From Rhizomys pruinosus (lineage: Eukaryota; Chordata; Mammalia; Rodentia; Spalacidae), in assembly GCA_009823505.1 (NCBI GenBank), contig VZQC01007982.1, forward strand, positions 3,928,993-3,992,992: a DNA stretch of 64,000 nucleotides, given 5' to 3'. The notes beneath the pieces were generated by a model that was not told the DNA's origin, made no database searches, and worked only from the letters and a program-made list of their open reading frames with translations. Shown here piece after piece: positions 34,296 through 45,800 of this stretch; the stretch's first letter is position 1, and the number at the start of each line of letters is the position of its first letter. The position numbers were made by a program, and so were the translations under genes.

Positions 34296-34303
34296 TGATC
34301 TCT
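34090..34303 (+). mobile_element. B1 SINE with (CA)n tail and TSD
   Basis: B1 from 34101, whose A tail has become about 25 CA units (34244-34292). It is flanked by AAATGATCTCT at 34090-34100 and 34293-34303. Confidence 0.94.
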
Positions 34304-34735
34304 ATATGGCTTTGTTTTGTTCCTTTCAACTGGTAAGAAAAAAAAAAAGATTTTTTTTGAGATTCCTTTAGAAGAACCTTTGTGGAACAGCAGTATTCCA
34401 TAACTTAGCTTTTAGCCTCTGTCTTAGTCCATGGAGTTCTGAGTTCTGTGTGAATTAGTGGAAGTTCCAAGATGGTGTAATTGGTTGTGAATGTGAAGCT
34501 GATGAAGTAATGATAGAAATGAACACTTTGCTCTCTCTTGATTCTGACTGCTTTATTTACACATGTATACATAAAACTTTTGTCTCAAAGTTGGCTCTCA
34601 ACAGCAGCAGTGCTGTATTTGAATTGTTTTATTTTCTACAATAGGGACATAGACTTTGTCTTTGTTTTACCAAATTATTTTGGTGGTAAATAAAAACCCT
34701 GAGGGGAATTGGTCAGGACATGTAGCATACATAAG
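34304..34735. other. Intronic sequence, nothing recognised
   Basis: No element recognised between a B1 and a LINE-1 fragment. Confidence 0.4.
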
Positions 34736-35342
34736 AAGTTCTAAATTGACAAATGGGACCTCATTAAACTCAAAAGCTTCTGTACATCAAAAAAAAAAAC
34801 AATCAAAGAGCTGGGCGTGGTGGCGCACACCTTTAATCCTAGCACTCGGGAGGCAGAGGCAGGCAGATCTTTGTAAGTTCAAGGCCAGCCTGGTCTACAG
34901 AGCGAGTTCCAGGACAGCTGGGGCCACAGGAAGACCCTGTTTTGAAGACTAAAAAAAAAAAAAAAAAGAAACAATCAAGGAAGTGAAGAGAAAACCCACA
35001 GAGTGGGAGGAAACCTTCACTGCAGATACATCCGACCAAGCATTAATTTCCAGAATATATCAACTACTGAAAAAACAAAGAAGAAAGAAAACAAATGACC
35101 CACTCAATAGATGGAGCAAAGAGCTGAACAGAGACTTCACAAGTGAGGAATTAGAGATGGCTGAGAAACATCTTAAGAAGTGTTCAACGTCACTAATAAT
35201 TAAGGAAATGCAAATTAAAACCACTTTAAGATATCATTTTACTCCAATAAGACTGGCTAGGATCAAGAAAACAAATGATACCAAGTGCTGGAGAGGTTGT
35301 GGGGAAAGGGGAACACTCATCCACTGCTGGTGGGAATGTAAA
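34736..35342 (+). mobile_element. LINE-1 ORF2 3' fragment, interrupted by B1
   Basis: The reading frame contains L1 ORF2 C-terminal motifs such as WEETFTADTSDQALISRIYQ and NRDFTSEELEMAEKHLKKCS. The sequence ends abruptly at an N (35343) at a CTGGTGGGAATGTAAA point where ORF2 would normally continue. A B1 sits inside it. Confidence 0.92.
34809..34966 (+). mobile_element. B1 SINE inserted in LINE-1
   Basis: A near-consensus B1. ACAATCAA occurs on both sides, consistent with a short target duplication inside the L1. Confidence 0.94.
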
Positions 35343-35343
35343 N
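35343..35343. other. Single N at a sequence discontinuity
   Basis: LINE-1 ORF2 sequence stops at this base and unrelated sequence follows, as at an unresolved contig join. Confidence 0.8.
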
Positions 35344-35429
35344 AAGCGGGCCTGGCAGCGAGTCCTGAACTGGAGGTGACCAGGGCTTTCATTTCCTTTC
35401 ACTGTTTCTAACTTGCTTCCTTATTTGGA

Positions 35430-35700
35430 TGATAGCACAGTTTCTTTGCCCCCATCCACGTCCCAGGGAGTATTTGGTAATGTCTGGAGACAGTTTTGAG
35501 TGTCTCCATTCTGACTGGGATGGAAGGTGCTAACCCCTGGTCTGTAGAGATTGACATGTAGCAATTCTGCAATAGGAGGCCAATTCTCAGAGAAGAGAAG
35601 CATCAGGTCATTGTGAATACTGTGGTGGACATTCTTTACCTACAGATGGCAATTCTTGCACTGTTTGATTATCACCATGTCTGCTAAGTTTGAGAATCAA
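35430..35700 (+). mobile_element. Ancient hAT-Charlie element (MER5/MER20-type)
   Basis: GTATTTGGTAATGTCTGGAG followed by ACAGTTTTGAGTGTC and a GGTGCTAACCCCTGGTCTGT block are characteristic of these short non-autonomous DNA transposons. Confidence 0.7.
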
Positions 35701-35799
35701 CACATTGCTGCAAATTATAATGTAATAGGGGCATGCAGCCAGTTTCACGAACAATAGTCCCTGACCATTTAAAACTATATGAAAATAATTTAGATGCTA

Positions 35800-35831
<32 letters not shown>
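35800..35831. repeat. (TA)n microsatellite
   Basis: About 16 TA units. Confidence 0.97.
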
Positions 35832-35833
<2 letters not shown>

Positions 35834-36019
35834 TAATTCATCCATACTTCTAAGAAGAATTTTACTAATAAGTATATTTAATTCATTTTAAGGAACTTGG
35901 TATGCACCAAAGGGTAGACAGTGCCATGCTATTGTATTATGTTTTGGTTTTGAGTCAACTGAATGGTTGGTTTTCTCAGTAGACTTGTTTTCAGCATCTG
36001 ATTTTTGGTTTGTTTTTGC

Positions 36020-36258
36020 TTTTGGTGCTGGTCATTGAAACGAGGGCCTCACACATGCTAGGCAGGCTATCTACCCTTTACCACCTACCTGTATCTTCAG
36101 CCCTTTTTCTATTTTTATTTACGACAGGGTCTCACTCATTTGTCTAGGCTGGCTTTGAACTCATTCTATAGCCCAGGGAGGCCTTGCTTTTGTGATCTCT
36201 TGCTGCAGCCTTGTGAGTGAGTAGCTGGGATTTCAAGCCTTCACTGCCAGGCCCAGCT
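36020..36258 (-). mobile_element. B4-type SINE (ID + B1), minus strand
   Basis: An ID-like reverse piece (GAGGGCCTCACACATGCTAG) is followed by a diverged B1 reverse piece (ACAGGGTCTCACTCATTTGT...GGCCC). Confidence 0.65.
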
Positions 36259-37393
36259 TATTAGCAGCATGTTATTCAGAGTGACATCTTAGTTAATGAT
36301 CATGGGCTGTCCAACAGCAAAACACCACTTTTCAGCCTTCATGTTGATTTATGTATACGTGTGCTAAATTATGAATATTTAGCAATCAGGTAAGCTTATA
36401 TATTTGTAGAATATATGAATCATGCTTTTTGGGGGAGTGGGTCTGCTTTTAAGTAAATGACATATATTAAAACTGGTTGTTAGAATTTATTTGTGGGTTA
36501 AAATGTTCTTTTTAGGATTTCAGTTTTTTGTTTTACTGTCCTTTCCTTGACTGAATTTTTTCTCATGACTTAATTAAATAACTTCATCAAATTCTTTAAT
36601 TACAGAAGTTAAACTTTTGTTTTCTCTTGGTGTAACATATAGCTGAGATAAATAGGCCTGTGAAAAGGACAAGTGTGTTTGGTTTATAGTTTCAGTCATG
36701 GTTGCTGGGACCCTCTGCCTTCTGGTTTCCCCCAGCTGCCTAACTCCCTTTACTCGACCTCATTCCTCTAGGTTCCAGCACTTCAGCAGGGCCATAAATG
36801 GGACTGTGCCATCAATACTGGGCTGTATGGACAGCCTCCAAGATGCAAATGTAACACTTGCTGAGGCAAGAACTACTGCTGGACAAATGCGCACAGTCTG
36901 CTAACAGGACAGAAGGGTTCATGGAATGCCACCTCTGTGTTTTCTTGGCATGTTTTCCCCTAGGCTGGTCTCTTTTATGTGTGGAGAAGGGGTTGAGTGT
37001 GTGTTTGGGGTAGGGCAGGGATTATATGCCAGAGACTACATCTTTTAGATTTTTTTTTTAGAAGGAAATAACCTTTGATTTCATTTAATTTTATTATTCA
37101 GTTAAAAAAAATGTTGTGTTAAGTTATAGAGGATTACTTTACAGAAGAAAATAATTTTTTTTGTTAAATTAACTAAAAAAATCCAAGACCTATACTAACC
37201 AACCAACTAGTTGGTTACTATGATCATCAGCTCTAGCTAAAGTCATGTGTTTGGAGGGATTGGAGGGGATGAGCAGTATCTCAAACAGAGTGAATACGTA
37301 GCAAGATATGTTTCCTGGAAAGCTCTGCTCCTTTTCTCCTGATTCTAGTAGTTTATATGTTCTGGATACTGAGCCTTTGTTTACTAGATGGGT
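36259..37393. other. Intronic sequence, mostly unrecognised
   Basis: A 68-codon frame at 36698-36904 (MVAGTLCLLVSPSC...) has no match I know. The surrounding 36690-36950 may be an old repeat. Confidence 0.4.
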
Positions 37394-37660
37394 TAAAAGC
37401 ATTTTTTTTTTTATTTTATTTATTTCTGTATGTGTATCAATGTACTGTCTGCGTGCAGGTCTGTGCACCCGTGTCGTGCAATGCCGCGGAGATCAGAAGA
37501 GGGCGTCGGATTCCCCTGGAACTGGAATTCTCCTGGAGTTGGAGTTTCAGACGGTTCTCGGCCGCCATGTGGGTGCTGGGGATCGAACCCGGGTCCTCTG
37601 CAAGAGCGGTCGGCGCTCCCAACCGCTAGGCCATCTCTCCAGCCCCTAAAAGCATTTTTT
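37394..37660 (-). mobile_element. B2 SINE, minus strand, with 14-bp TSD
   Basis: A near-consensus B2 at 37408-37646 with the doubled block, flanked by TAAAAGCATTTTTT at 37394 and 37647. Confidence 0.96.
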
Positions 37661-37682
37661 ATTTGTTTATTTGTTTATTTTT

Positions 37683-38135
37683 TTAAGGGATTCTACAATA
37701 TAAGAGCACCGTTGTTTTCAGATCATATTAACATTGCTCAGTTTACATTTTGAGTTGGTGGTTTGTCCTTTTACTTAGTTTATCGTATTTTCTGTTACAA
37801 AATTTTATTGCAAAAAACTATCTCAGTCTCGTTGACTTAAATTATATGATTTTAAGTAAAAAATTTTCATCTGATGTCTTGAAGAGAAGTTTGTGTTTTC
37901 TTCTTTAATCCACTAGAAGTTCATTTCTATTTATGCTGTGAACCAGGGATCTAATTTTATCCCTGTTCTTTGTAGCCAGTTGCCTCTTTTTCTGAATCCT
38001 TCTACTGATTTATGATGCTATTTAACAATCCACATTTTCACATATGTATGAATCTATTTCTAGGTTCCTTATTTTGTTGAGTTTGTTTTGTCTACCAGTA
38101 CCAAAATCATGATCTTTTAATTATTATAACTTTCT
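37683..38135. other. Rodent repeat start plus unrecognised sequence
   Basis: 37685 starts AGGGATTCTACAATATAAG, as at 2445, so a dispersed repeat begins here. The rest is AT-rich and resembles decayed L1. Confidence 0.4.
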
Positions 38136-38137
38136 AG

Positions 38138-38138
<1 letters not shown>

Positions 38139-38175
<37 letters not shown>

Positions 38176-38235
38176 TGCGTGCGTGCGTGTGTGTGCGTGC
38201 GTGCGTGCGTGCGTGTGTGTGTGTGTGTGTGTGTG
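38139..38235. repeat. Compound (TG)n/(CGTG)n microsatellite
   Basis: TG repeats with CGTG/TGCG units between 38168 and 38215. Confidence 0.95.
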
Positions 38236-38440
38236 TTTTGGTCTTTTTGAGACAGGTCTCCCTTTAACCCTAGCTGGCCTGGTACTTACTATGTAGACCA
38301 GGCTGGCCTTGAACTCATGGAGATCCGCCTGCCTCAGCCTCCTGAGTCCTGGGANTTCATGTGGGTGCTGAGACTCAAACCTGCATCCCCTGCAAGAGCA
38401 GCTAGTGCTCTTAACCCGAGTCATATCTCTCCTCGCCCCT
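38236..38440 (-). mobile_element. B1 fragment joined through an N to a B2 fragment, minus strand
   Basis: A B1 body runs to CTCCTGAGTCCTGGGA (38354) and stops at an N (38355). The next base begins the inner part of a B2 (TTCATGTGGGTGCTGAGACT...). Neither element is complete, which suggests missing bases at the N. Confidence 0.85.
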
Positions 38441-38484
38441 GTTTTATTTCTTTTCTTTTCTTTAATTTCATTTTATTTTAATTT

Positions 38485-38609
38485 TTTTTTTTTTTTGGTA
38501 TTTTTGAGACATCATCTCCTTTTCATCCCAGCTGGTCTGGAGCTTACTCTGTAGACCAGGCTGGCCTTGAACTCACAGAGATCCGCCTGCCTCTGCCTCC
38601 TGAGTGCTT
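38485..38609 (-). mobile_element. B1 SINE, minus strand, truncated
   Basis: Poly(T), then GGTATTTTTGAGACATCATC, ending at GCCTCCTGAGTGC; the B1 5' end is absent. Confidence 0.88.
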
Positions 38610-38733
38610 CTAATATATTTTAAAGAAGGTGAAATTATTCCTTTATATTTATCACTATTGCTTATACTCTTCTTGGCCCTCTATTCTTCACAGTAATTTT
38701 AGTATCAGTTTGTCAAACTCCATGAAAAAAAAA

Positions 38734-38914
38734 AAAAGAAATGAGGCTGGGTGTGGTGGTGCACATCTTTAATCCCAGCACTTGGGAGGCAGAGGCAGGC
38801 GGATCTCTGTGAGTTCCGCTGGCCTGGTCTACAAAGTGAGTTACAGGACAGCCAGAGCTACAGGGAGACCCTGTCTCAAAAAAGACCAAAAAACCCCCAA
38901 ACAAACAAAAAAGA
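38734..38914 (+). mobile_element. B1 SINE with TSD
   Basis: B1 at about 38745-38900 with a CCAAAAAACCCCCAAAC tail. AAAAGAAATGA lies on both sides. Confidence 0.92.
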
Positions 38915-38974
38915 AATGATTTTCAGTATTTTAGAGGATTAGTCTTGTTTTCACATCAGTGAACAGGATATATG

Positions 38975-39380
38975 TTCTAGTTTTCTCTTCAATTGCTGTG
39001 ACAAAACACTCTTGACTGACACCAACTTGGGGAGGAAAGGGTTTATTCAGCTCACATCTCCTGGCACATCACTCAGGGAGCCCGAGGCAGGAACTCAGGG
39101 CAGGAACCTGGAGGCAGGATCTGAGGCACAGGCCATGGAGGAATGCTTCTTACTGGCTTGCTCCCCTGGCCCATGACCAGCCTGCCTTCTTACACTGTAC
39201 ATAACAACCTGCCTGGGGTGGCACCACCCATAGTGGGCTGGACCCTCCCACATTGCTCAACAATCAAGACAATACTCCACAGATGTGGCCACAGGCCAGG
39301 CCAATGGAGCCAATTCCTCAGTTGAGGCTCCCTCAACCCGGGTGTGTCAAGCTGACATTAAAGCTATCCAGCACAGCTTC
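38975..39380. mobile_element. Rodent medium-reiterated repeat
   Basis: TCAATTGCTGTGACAAAACA...CCAACTTGGGGAGGAAAGGG...GTCAAGCTGACATTAAAGC matches a very common rodent repeat related in layout to the URR1-like elements. Exact name not assigned. Confidence 0.7.
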
Positions 39381-39654
39381 TTTGTTTATGATTTTTGGTG
39401 ATGCTTAGCAATATATTCCTTATATATTTTACATTTATTCTTTTAGATTTAATCTATAGATTATTTGTGAATTTAAAAGTAATAGCTTTTTAAAATTCTC
39501 ATAATTGAAGAATGTCCCTTGAGTATTTCTAATTTTGTCTATAAATGATTGAAAATGATGAGATAAGATATTTTTAAGTAAACTTATTTTTAATATTACA
39601 AAAATAATAGCTTTTTATTAATTATAATTCTAGTTATTTATTGTATATAAAGAT

Positions 39655-40232
39655 ATAGGGCTGTCCTCCCTCTCTGGACTAGGACAGGAATCCTGGTCCC
39701 TGGATGTCCTGACAGGTTGTACCTCTCAGGACTCATCAAAAAAGCTTCTTTCTGCAGTAGATGGAGACTATTACAAAGTTCCACAACTGGTCACATGCAG
39801 AGAATATTTGTCTGTGAGGTACTCAGCATTAATTAACACACTACATTGCAACCTCTATCTACATCTAAGGCTCAGAGTCCGTCACAGAAGAGGGGGCAGA
39901 AAGAATATAAAAGCTGGAGGGACAAGACACCCGCTAGTTAATACATTGTAGACATGATAGGAAAGCTGCAGCAGTGCACTCTCCACAGGATGCTAGTTTG
40001 ATGAGATCTGCATTGTGACAGAACCAGTTGACGTACCAAGGTTGATGGGGCAGTGTCATGGGGTCCACCTCAAGAGGAAGAGCTACAGGCAATTAATGGA
40101 CGTTGAGGGAGGGAGAATCATTTTTCTTTAGGGATTAGCACCCTGAGGGACTGTGTAATCACAAATGGGCACCCCTAAACACTGGTACACATGAACACCA
40201 CTAAATGGACTCCGCATTTGTGTGTGTGTGCA

Positions 40233-40273
<41 letters not shown>

Positions 40274-40430
40274 ATTTCTAAATGTTTGTATATATAAAAA
40301 TAATCAAAGAAGAGAATAAGAAATTGAGATAGAGTGGGGTCACAGGAGGAGGTGGTTGGAAATAATGCAAAGACAATGCATGTATCTGAAATTCTCAAAA
40401 ATTAAATATTTAAAATATAGTTTTTCTCTT
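39655..40430 (+). mobile_element. Lx-type LINE-1 3' UTR, plus strand
   Basis: GAATATAAAAGCTGGAGGGA, CTACAGGCAATTAATGGACG and a final ATTCTCAAAAATTAAATA segment follow the order of rodent Lx L1 3' ends. A (TG)n tract lies inside at 40220-40270. Confidence 0.75.
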
Positions 40431-40446
40431 CCTATTTTACATGTAT

Positions 40447-40448
<2 letters not shown>

Positions 40449-40482
<34 letters not shown>
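40449..40482. repeat. (TG)n microsatellite
   Basis: About 16 TG units. Confidence 0.95.
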
Positions 40483-40483
<1 letters not shown>

Positions 40484-40869
40484 AGGTGTGTGTTTATCTG
40501 TTATAGGACATCCTGTGGGAATTGGTTCTCTCCTACCATGTGGGTTCTAGGGATTGAATTTGGCTTGTCAGTTTTATTTTATTTTTGTTTTGTTTTGTTT
40601 GTCTTAATTGACTATTTTCCTGAAGTGATTCTCAATCATGGCTGTTTGGACTTGGCTCAAATTTTATCAACTTTCTGATTGTCTCAGATACTTACATGTT
40701 TTTCTTTATGCTTTTATATGTTACGTGTAGTTCATTGTCAATCATATAGTTGCTTTTGTTTGTGTGATAGATCATTGAGTGTAGGATTATTATCTTGCCT
40801 GTTTTTGTTGCCCTGTACCAACCACAGTGTAATTCATAGAGTCAGAGTTCATAATCATTAGTCAAGTAG

Positions 40870-42860
40870 GTAACTTTGTGAAAGAATTTAATACTAATAC
40901 GTATAAGGAAATATATTTCTTGAAGGTATTTCTTGTATAGGAGCTGTGTTTTTGGATGTTGAATTTGTTATTAGGATTTTCTGATAAGGAACTGGACTTT
41001 TTGGTGATATTTTTAAGTTAGCAGCAATAATTACAACTAATTTATACCTAATAAATACTGTGCAATTAATATGTGCTGGTACCATTTTAAGCATTTGACC
41101 TATAATGATAGGTGGGTTTTCTGGCATCTTTGCCATTTTATAGAAGTAGTTGTTTTGCTTGGTCAGTGAAGTTGGTATAGCCCAAGTGAACAATGATCTG
41201 TCCATCCCAACAACAAAGATTCTGTTGGGGCTAAGATTCAATGTGTGCCTAAAAGGCTGGAAACATTCTTCAACATAGCCTTGTGTATATGACTACAGAG
41301 TAAGGCCTGTAATTGCTCTTTCACTGAGCTTCATATGGAAATTAATCACATTTCCTTCCTCCATGGTTATTTGCTATTACAAGTAAAATCTCCTTAAGGA
41401 CTCTCCAGAGTCCAAATGGAAATCTTTGGTAAAATACATCAGAGGAAAGTAAAGACAAAACAATCTAGTCTTTCAAGCCCCCCACCCATTTCCTTGGATT
41501 TGTTTGGGAGAAGATTTTGCATTTTCATTTTAAGGCAGGTGCAGATAGATATGTAGAAATTTGATCTTTCCTCAGTATACGTTAATAAACCCAGGGTAAG
41601 TAAATCAGTGGTGACCCATGGCCCTTGCCAGGTCCCGCTATTTCTGTTTTAAAATCAGACTGGCCTTATAGCGATAGGCTTGGTTTTTAGGTGGGATATT
41701 TATTTCTTCTTTTGATATGATAACTGGAGTACTGCATAAAATAATTAAATTGTCATGACAGGCAATGTCTGTAAATAGGTCTGGCCTTTTGTTTCCTTCT
41801 TCAAGGTAAACAGCTGCTGTTGGCTTATGAAAAGCTAAAAGTGATCCAACAAGAAGCTGCATCCGTCACATTGAAATCAGAGGCTTGATTAATATTGTAG
41901 CCTGTAGCTTTGTGATATGTACAGTTTAAATTAGACCTTTGCAGTCATTGTGCTGGGTTGATGCAAGCACATTAATGACATAATTTCTGGTTGCTGCATC
42001 ACATTTCTGCAGTCTGTCTTTTGTATTCCACTCACATTAATTGAAGTAATTTTGCCAGTGAAGCGTGTTTCAAACCTCTGCATTTAAATTGAAATTTTAA
42101 TTCCCTTATTGTCATGAAAAGAAGGCTGAAGATGCCTTGTTACAGGTTTCATTATCACTCAAAACACTCCAGCTGCTGGTTTTAATGTACAATGACTGAT
42201 TAATTCTGGAAACAATTATTAATATAAGAATAGCGGCTTCTTCCCAGTGGCATGAGTAACCAGGAAGGCATTTCGTGAGAGTTAATATTTTTATAAACTT
42301 TCTTCTTTCCCAAGGAAAATTTGTGTGTAGAAGTCGACATCATACTAAAATTGCACAGAGAGCTTTGAAAAGCACTTACACAGTTCTGATTTATCAGCCA
42401 TAGAAGTCAATTCATAATTGCATTCAATCAGCAGAAACCAAGCCAGTACCAGTAGTTTAGAAGCACTTTAGCTGACAGTCACACAAGACGTGGGACTAAA
42501 ATAATTTTTCATAATCCTGCCTGAGATTATAGAGATTTTGAATGTCTTTTTAATCATTTTGTCTTTATTTATGCCTTTATAAAAAGAATCCATAACTATA
42601 TAGTCAGATAAGGATTATTATGATAATTATAATAACATATTTATGTGGTTGCCTTTTCCCCAGAGGATCCCAGAATGCTTTTCTGAGAGCATTGTATGGT
42701 GGAATTATTTCACTTATACTTTGAAAATATGGTCCTATCTGGGATAAAGAGAGTAAGAAAGCTATTTAGTTGAATAGCTTTCTAGACTCCCATAATAAAA
42801 ATAAGCATATTTGTAATCTTTTTTTTAGTTCATATGATCCTTTGCAGTTGTTGGGTGATA
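40870..42860. other. SINE-poor AT-rich intronic island
   Basis: About 2 kb with almost no recognised repeat in an otherwise SINE-dense intron. It has many TAAT/ATTA homeodomain-type cores (for example 41971, 42091-42110, 42198, 42214, 42413). No coding potential. It could be a conserved non-coding element, but conservation cannot be judged from one sequence. Confidence 0.4.
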
Positions 42861-43020
42861 CAGACTTGTGAGTGCCAGCATGGATTGGGAGACCTATGCT
42901 TGGATATTAGCTTTGGCTCTTACTAGCTGGTTAACTTGTGATCAATCACTTACCTTTGCTAAAAGCTTGATTAAGGATATTATGTATCACTAAAATTTGT
43001 TGAAAGGTTTAAAATAATCA
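42860..43020 (+). mobile_element. MIR SINE remnant
   Basis: TTTGGCTCTTACTAGCTGGT followed by ...CAATCACTTACC matches the MIR core. Confidence 0.65.
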
Positions 43021-43027
43021 CAGTATA

Positions 43028-43258
43028 TAGTATGTTTTAAAAATATTTTATTTATTATTTTTATTTTACATGTATGAGTATATTGCCTGCATGTAGGTAA
43101 GTATGCCCATGTCATGCAACACAGAGGCCAGAAGAGGATGTCAGATTCCCTGGAACTAGAGTTTTAGATGGTTGTTAGTTGCCATGTGGGTGCTGGGACT
43201 TCAACCCAGTTCCTCTGCAACAGTAGCTGGTGCTCTTCCACTGAGCCATCTCTCCAGC
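43028..43258 (-). mobile_element. B3/B2-type SINE, minus strand
   Basis: An older B2-superfamily copy with head CCATCTCTCCAGCC and a TATTTTATTTATTATTTTTA tail. Confidence 0.88.
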
Positions 43259-43287
43259 CAGCTCACATTATAAGTTAAAAAAAAAAA

Positions 43288-43565
43288 TTATTCAGTTTTT
43301 TTTTTAAGATTAAAAATAATTTTTTATTTATTTATGTGTATGAGTGTACTGTCTGTATGTAGGTTTGTGCACCCATGTCGTGCAATGCCGCTGAGGTCAG
43401 AAGAGGGTGTCGGATTTCCCTGGAACTGGAGTTCTCCTGGAATTGGAGTTACAGACGGTTCTCAGCCGCCATGTGGGTGCTGGGGATTGAACCTGGGTCC
43501 TCTGCAAGAGCAGTTGGTGCTCTTAACCGCTAGGCCATCTCTCCAGTCCCTTATTCAATTTTTTA
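43288..43565 (-). mobile_element. B2 SINE, minus strand, with TSD
   Basis: B2 at 43301-43550, flanked by TTATTCAGTTTTT and TTATTCAATTTTT. Confidence 0.94.
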
Positions 43566-43835
43566 TAATTTAAATTTCTATTTTTTTTTTTTTTTTTGAG
43601 AATCTCATACATGCCAACTGGTATTGTCATTATGCAGTTCTTGTGTAGGCATTGATATTGTAGAGATCTCATGTTTTTTATTTTATTTTATTAGTTCTAT
43701 AGGAAAAGAAACAGTCATTGCTTGCTTGTTTTAATCCAGAAACTTAGTCTAAAAGTGGACTTCTTTTGCATTAGCAAAAGGGTTAAGGTAGTGGCAGGTT
43801 GAACATCTTTTCTTAAAAATTTTTATTTATTTTAT

Positions 43836-44070
43836 GGGGCTGGAGAGATGGCCTAGCGGTTAAGAGCGCCGACCGCTCTTACAGAGGACCTGGGTTCGAT
43901 CCCCAGCACCCACATGGCGGCCGAGACCTGTCTGAAACTCCAATTCCAGGAGAACTCCAGTTCCAGGGGAATCCGAGACCCTCTTCTGACCTCCGCGGCA
44001 TTGCATGACACGGGTGCACAAACCTGCATGCAGACAGTACATTCATACACATACAGAAATAAATAAAATT
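43836..44070 (+). mobile_element. B2 SINE at the outer edge of the large duplication
   Basis: A full B2 inserted in the A/T-rich tail of the following B3 element. It is present only once, immediately outside the inverted repeat. Confidence 0.94.
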
Positions 44071-44079
44071 AATAAAAAA

Positions 44080-44235
44080 AAATTTTATTTATTTTTATTT
44101 TATGTGTATAAGTGTATTATGCTATGCAGTGCCTGTGGAGGTCAGAAGAGTGTGTTGGATTTCCCTGGAACTGGAGTTATGGATGGTGGTTAGCTGTTAT
44201 ATGCTCTTAACCACTGAGCCATCTCTTCAGCCCCT
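44080..44235 (-). mobile_element. Truncated B3-type SINE, minus strand
   Basis: An old B2-superfamily member at the outer end of the left arm; its inverted copy is at about 59545-59700. Confidence 0.8.
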
Positions 44236-44259
44236 GATTCCTTTTCTTTTTAGTCCAAT

Positions 44260-45180
44260 ATGAACATTACCTGAATGCAAGACTAGACCAGTATTTCAAG
44301 TGTATATATTTATTGGGTATGGTAATTTGAAACATTTATATAATATAGATAATTAGCATTTCTATCCCCTTGAACAATTTTTTGTTTGATGTGTTTAACA
44401 GTCTAATGATAGTACATATCTTTGAGATAAAGTGTGATCTTTAAATATGTGTTTACAGTATGTGCTCAGTAAGGGTCATTAGTATTTTCATTTTCTTATC
44501 ATTACTTTGTATTTGGAGCCTTAGGACCCTTCTGGTTACTCATAAAAATATGATAATAGGTTATTAATTCTATTCCCTTCATAGTGCTACAGGACCAATA
44601 ATTACTTTTTTTTAAATTTTATTTATTTATTTTCTATGTGTATGAATGTACTGTCTGCATGTAGGTTTGTGCACCCAGTTGTGCAATGCTGCGGAGGTCA
44701 GAAGAGGGTGTCGTGCAATGCCGCGGAGGTCAGAAGAGGGTGTCGGATTTCCCTGGAACTGGAGTTCTCCTGGAATTGGAGTTACAGACGGTTCTCAGCC
44801 GCCATGTGGGTGCTGGGGATCGAACCTGGGTCCTCTGCAAGCGCAGTCGGCACTCTTAATTGCTAGGCTATCTCTTGAGCTGCCCAATAATTACTTTTAT
44901 CTAACTGTATTTTGATGATGATGTTCAATTTCCTTTTCACTTCATACTTACCAAGTAATCACAATTTTATGTTCAGATCAACTTTTTGGATCCACGTATA
45001 AGGGAAAGCTTGTGCTGTTTCTCTTTCTGTATCTGATTCATTTTATTTAATGTGGTATCCTCTATTTCCATTTTGCTGCAGATGATAGGGCATTATTTCT
45101 GAATGACACTCCCATTTTGTGTACAAGCCCCACATTTTCTGTACTTATTCATTGAGGGGCATTTAGGTTGATGCGAAATC
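44260..45180. mobile_element. Ancient LINE-1 remnant hosting a B2
   Basis: TGTATATATTTATTGGGTAT...GATAGTACATATCTTTGAG and ...ATGTGGTATCCTCTATTTCC...TTGAGGGGCATTTAGGTTG are old L1 3'-end patterns. Confidence 0.65.
44595..44898 (-). mobile_element. B2 SINE with internal 34-bp duplication and TSD
   Basis: GGAGGTCAGAAGAGGGTGTC is present twice (about 44692-44745), lengthening the element. It is flanked by CCAATAATTACTTTT at 44595 and 44884. The inverted copy at 58897-59165 has the same internal duplication. Confidence 0.93.
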
Positions 45181-45214
45181 CCAGCTGTCGTTTTCTGGAA
45201 TGCCGACCCTTTGC

Positions 45215-45448
45215 TTTAAAAATTTTATTTATTTATTTTTACTTATTTTCTATGTAAAATATTTTATGTGCATGTATCTCAGTGTACTCATGTGTGTAGT
45301 GCTCACGGAGGCCAAAAGAGGGTGTTAGACCTCCCTGGACCTGGAAGTGTGGACACTGGTTACCTGCCAATATGGTTGCTGAGAACTGGACCCATGTTTT
45401 CTGGAAGAGCAGCCAGTCCTCCTAACCGCTGAGCTGTTTCTCCAGCCT
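45215..45448 (-). mobile_element. B3-type SINE, minus strand
   Basis: A diverged copy ending TGTTTCTCCAGCC; the inverted copy lies near 58325-58560. Confidence 0.85.
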
Positions 45449-45509
45449 CTGCCCTTTGCTTTTGCTACATACCCCAGAGTTGGGTAGGCAGGTTAAGTGG
45501 CAGATTTTT

Positions 45510-45800
45510 AAAATTTTTATCTTTGGATATGGTCTCATTTATTAACACAGAGTGCCCTGGAACTCAGTACGTAGCCTGTGCTACCCTCACATGTGCAACA
45601 GTCTTTCTGTTGCAGCCTCCTAAGTGCTGAAATGACAGGTATGAGCCATTACCTTTTTATTTTTATTTTTTTGGACACAGTATGTGTCCACAGTATCTTG
45701 TCTCATGGTCAAGTCTGGGCTTTATCTCCTGGACTTAAATGATTTTCTTGCCTCCACCTCCAGAGCAGATGGAAATATAGACATGTACCATCACATCCTA
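45510..45800 (-). mobile_element. Two old B1-like monomers, minus strand
   Basis: 45510-45660 (GCCCTGGAACTCAGTACG...) and 45661-45800 (TGGACACAGTATGTG...GTACCATCACATCC) resemble early 7SL-derived monomers. Confidence 0.55.
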
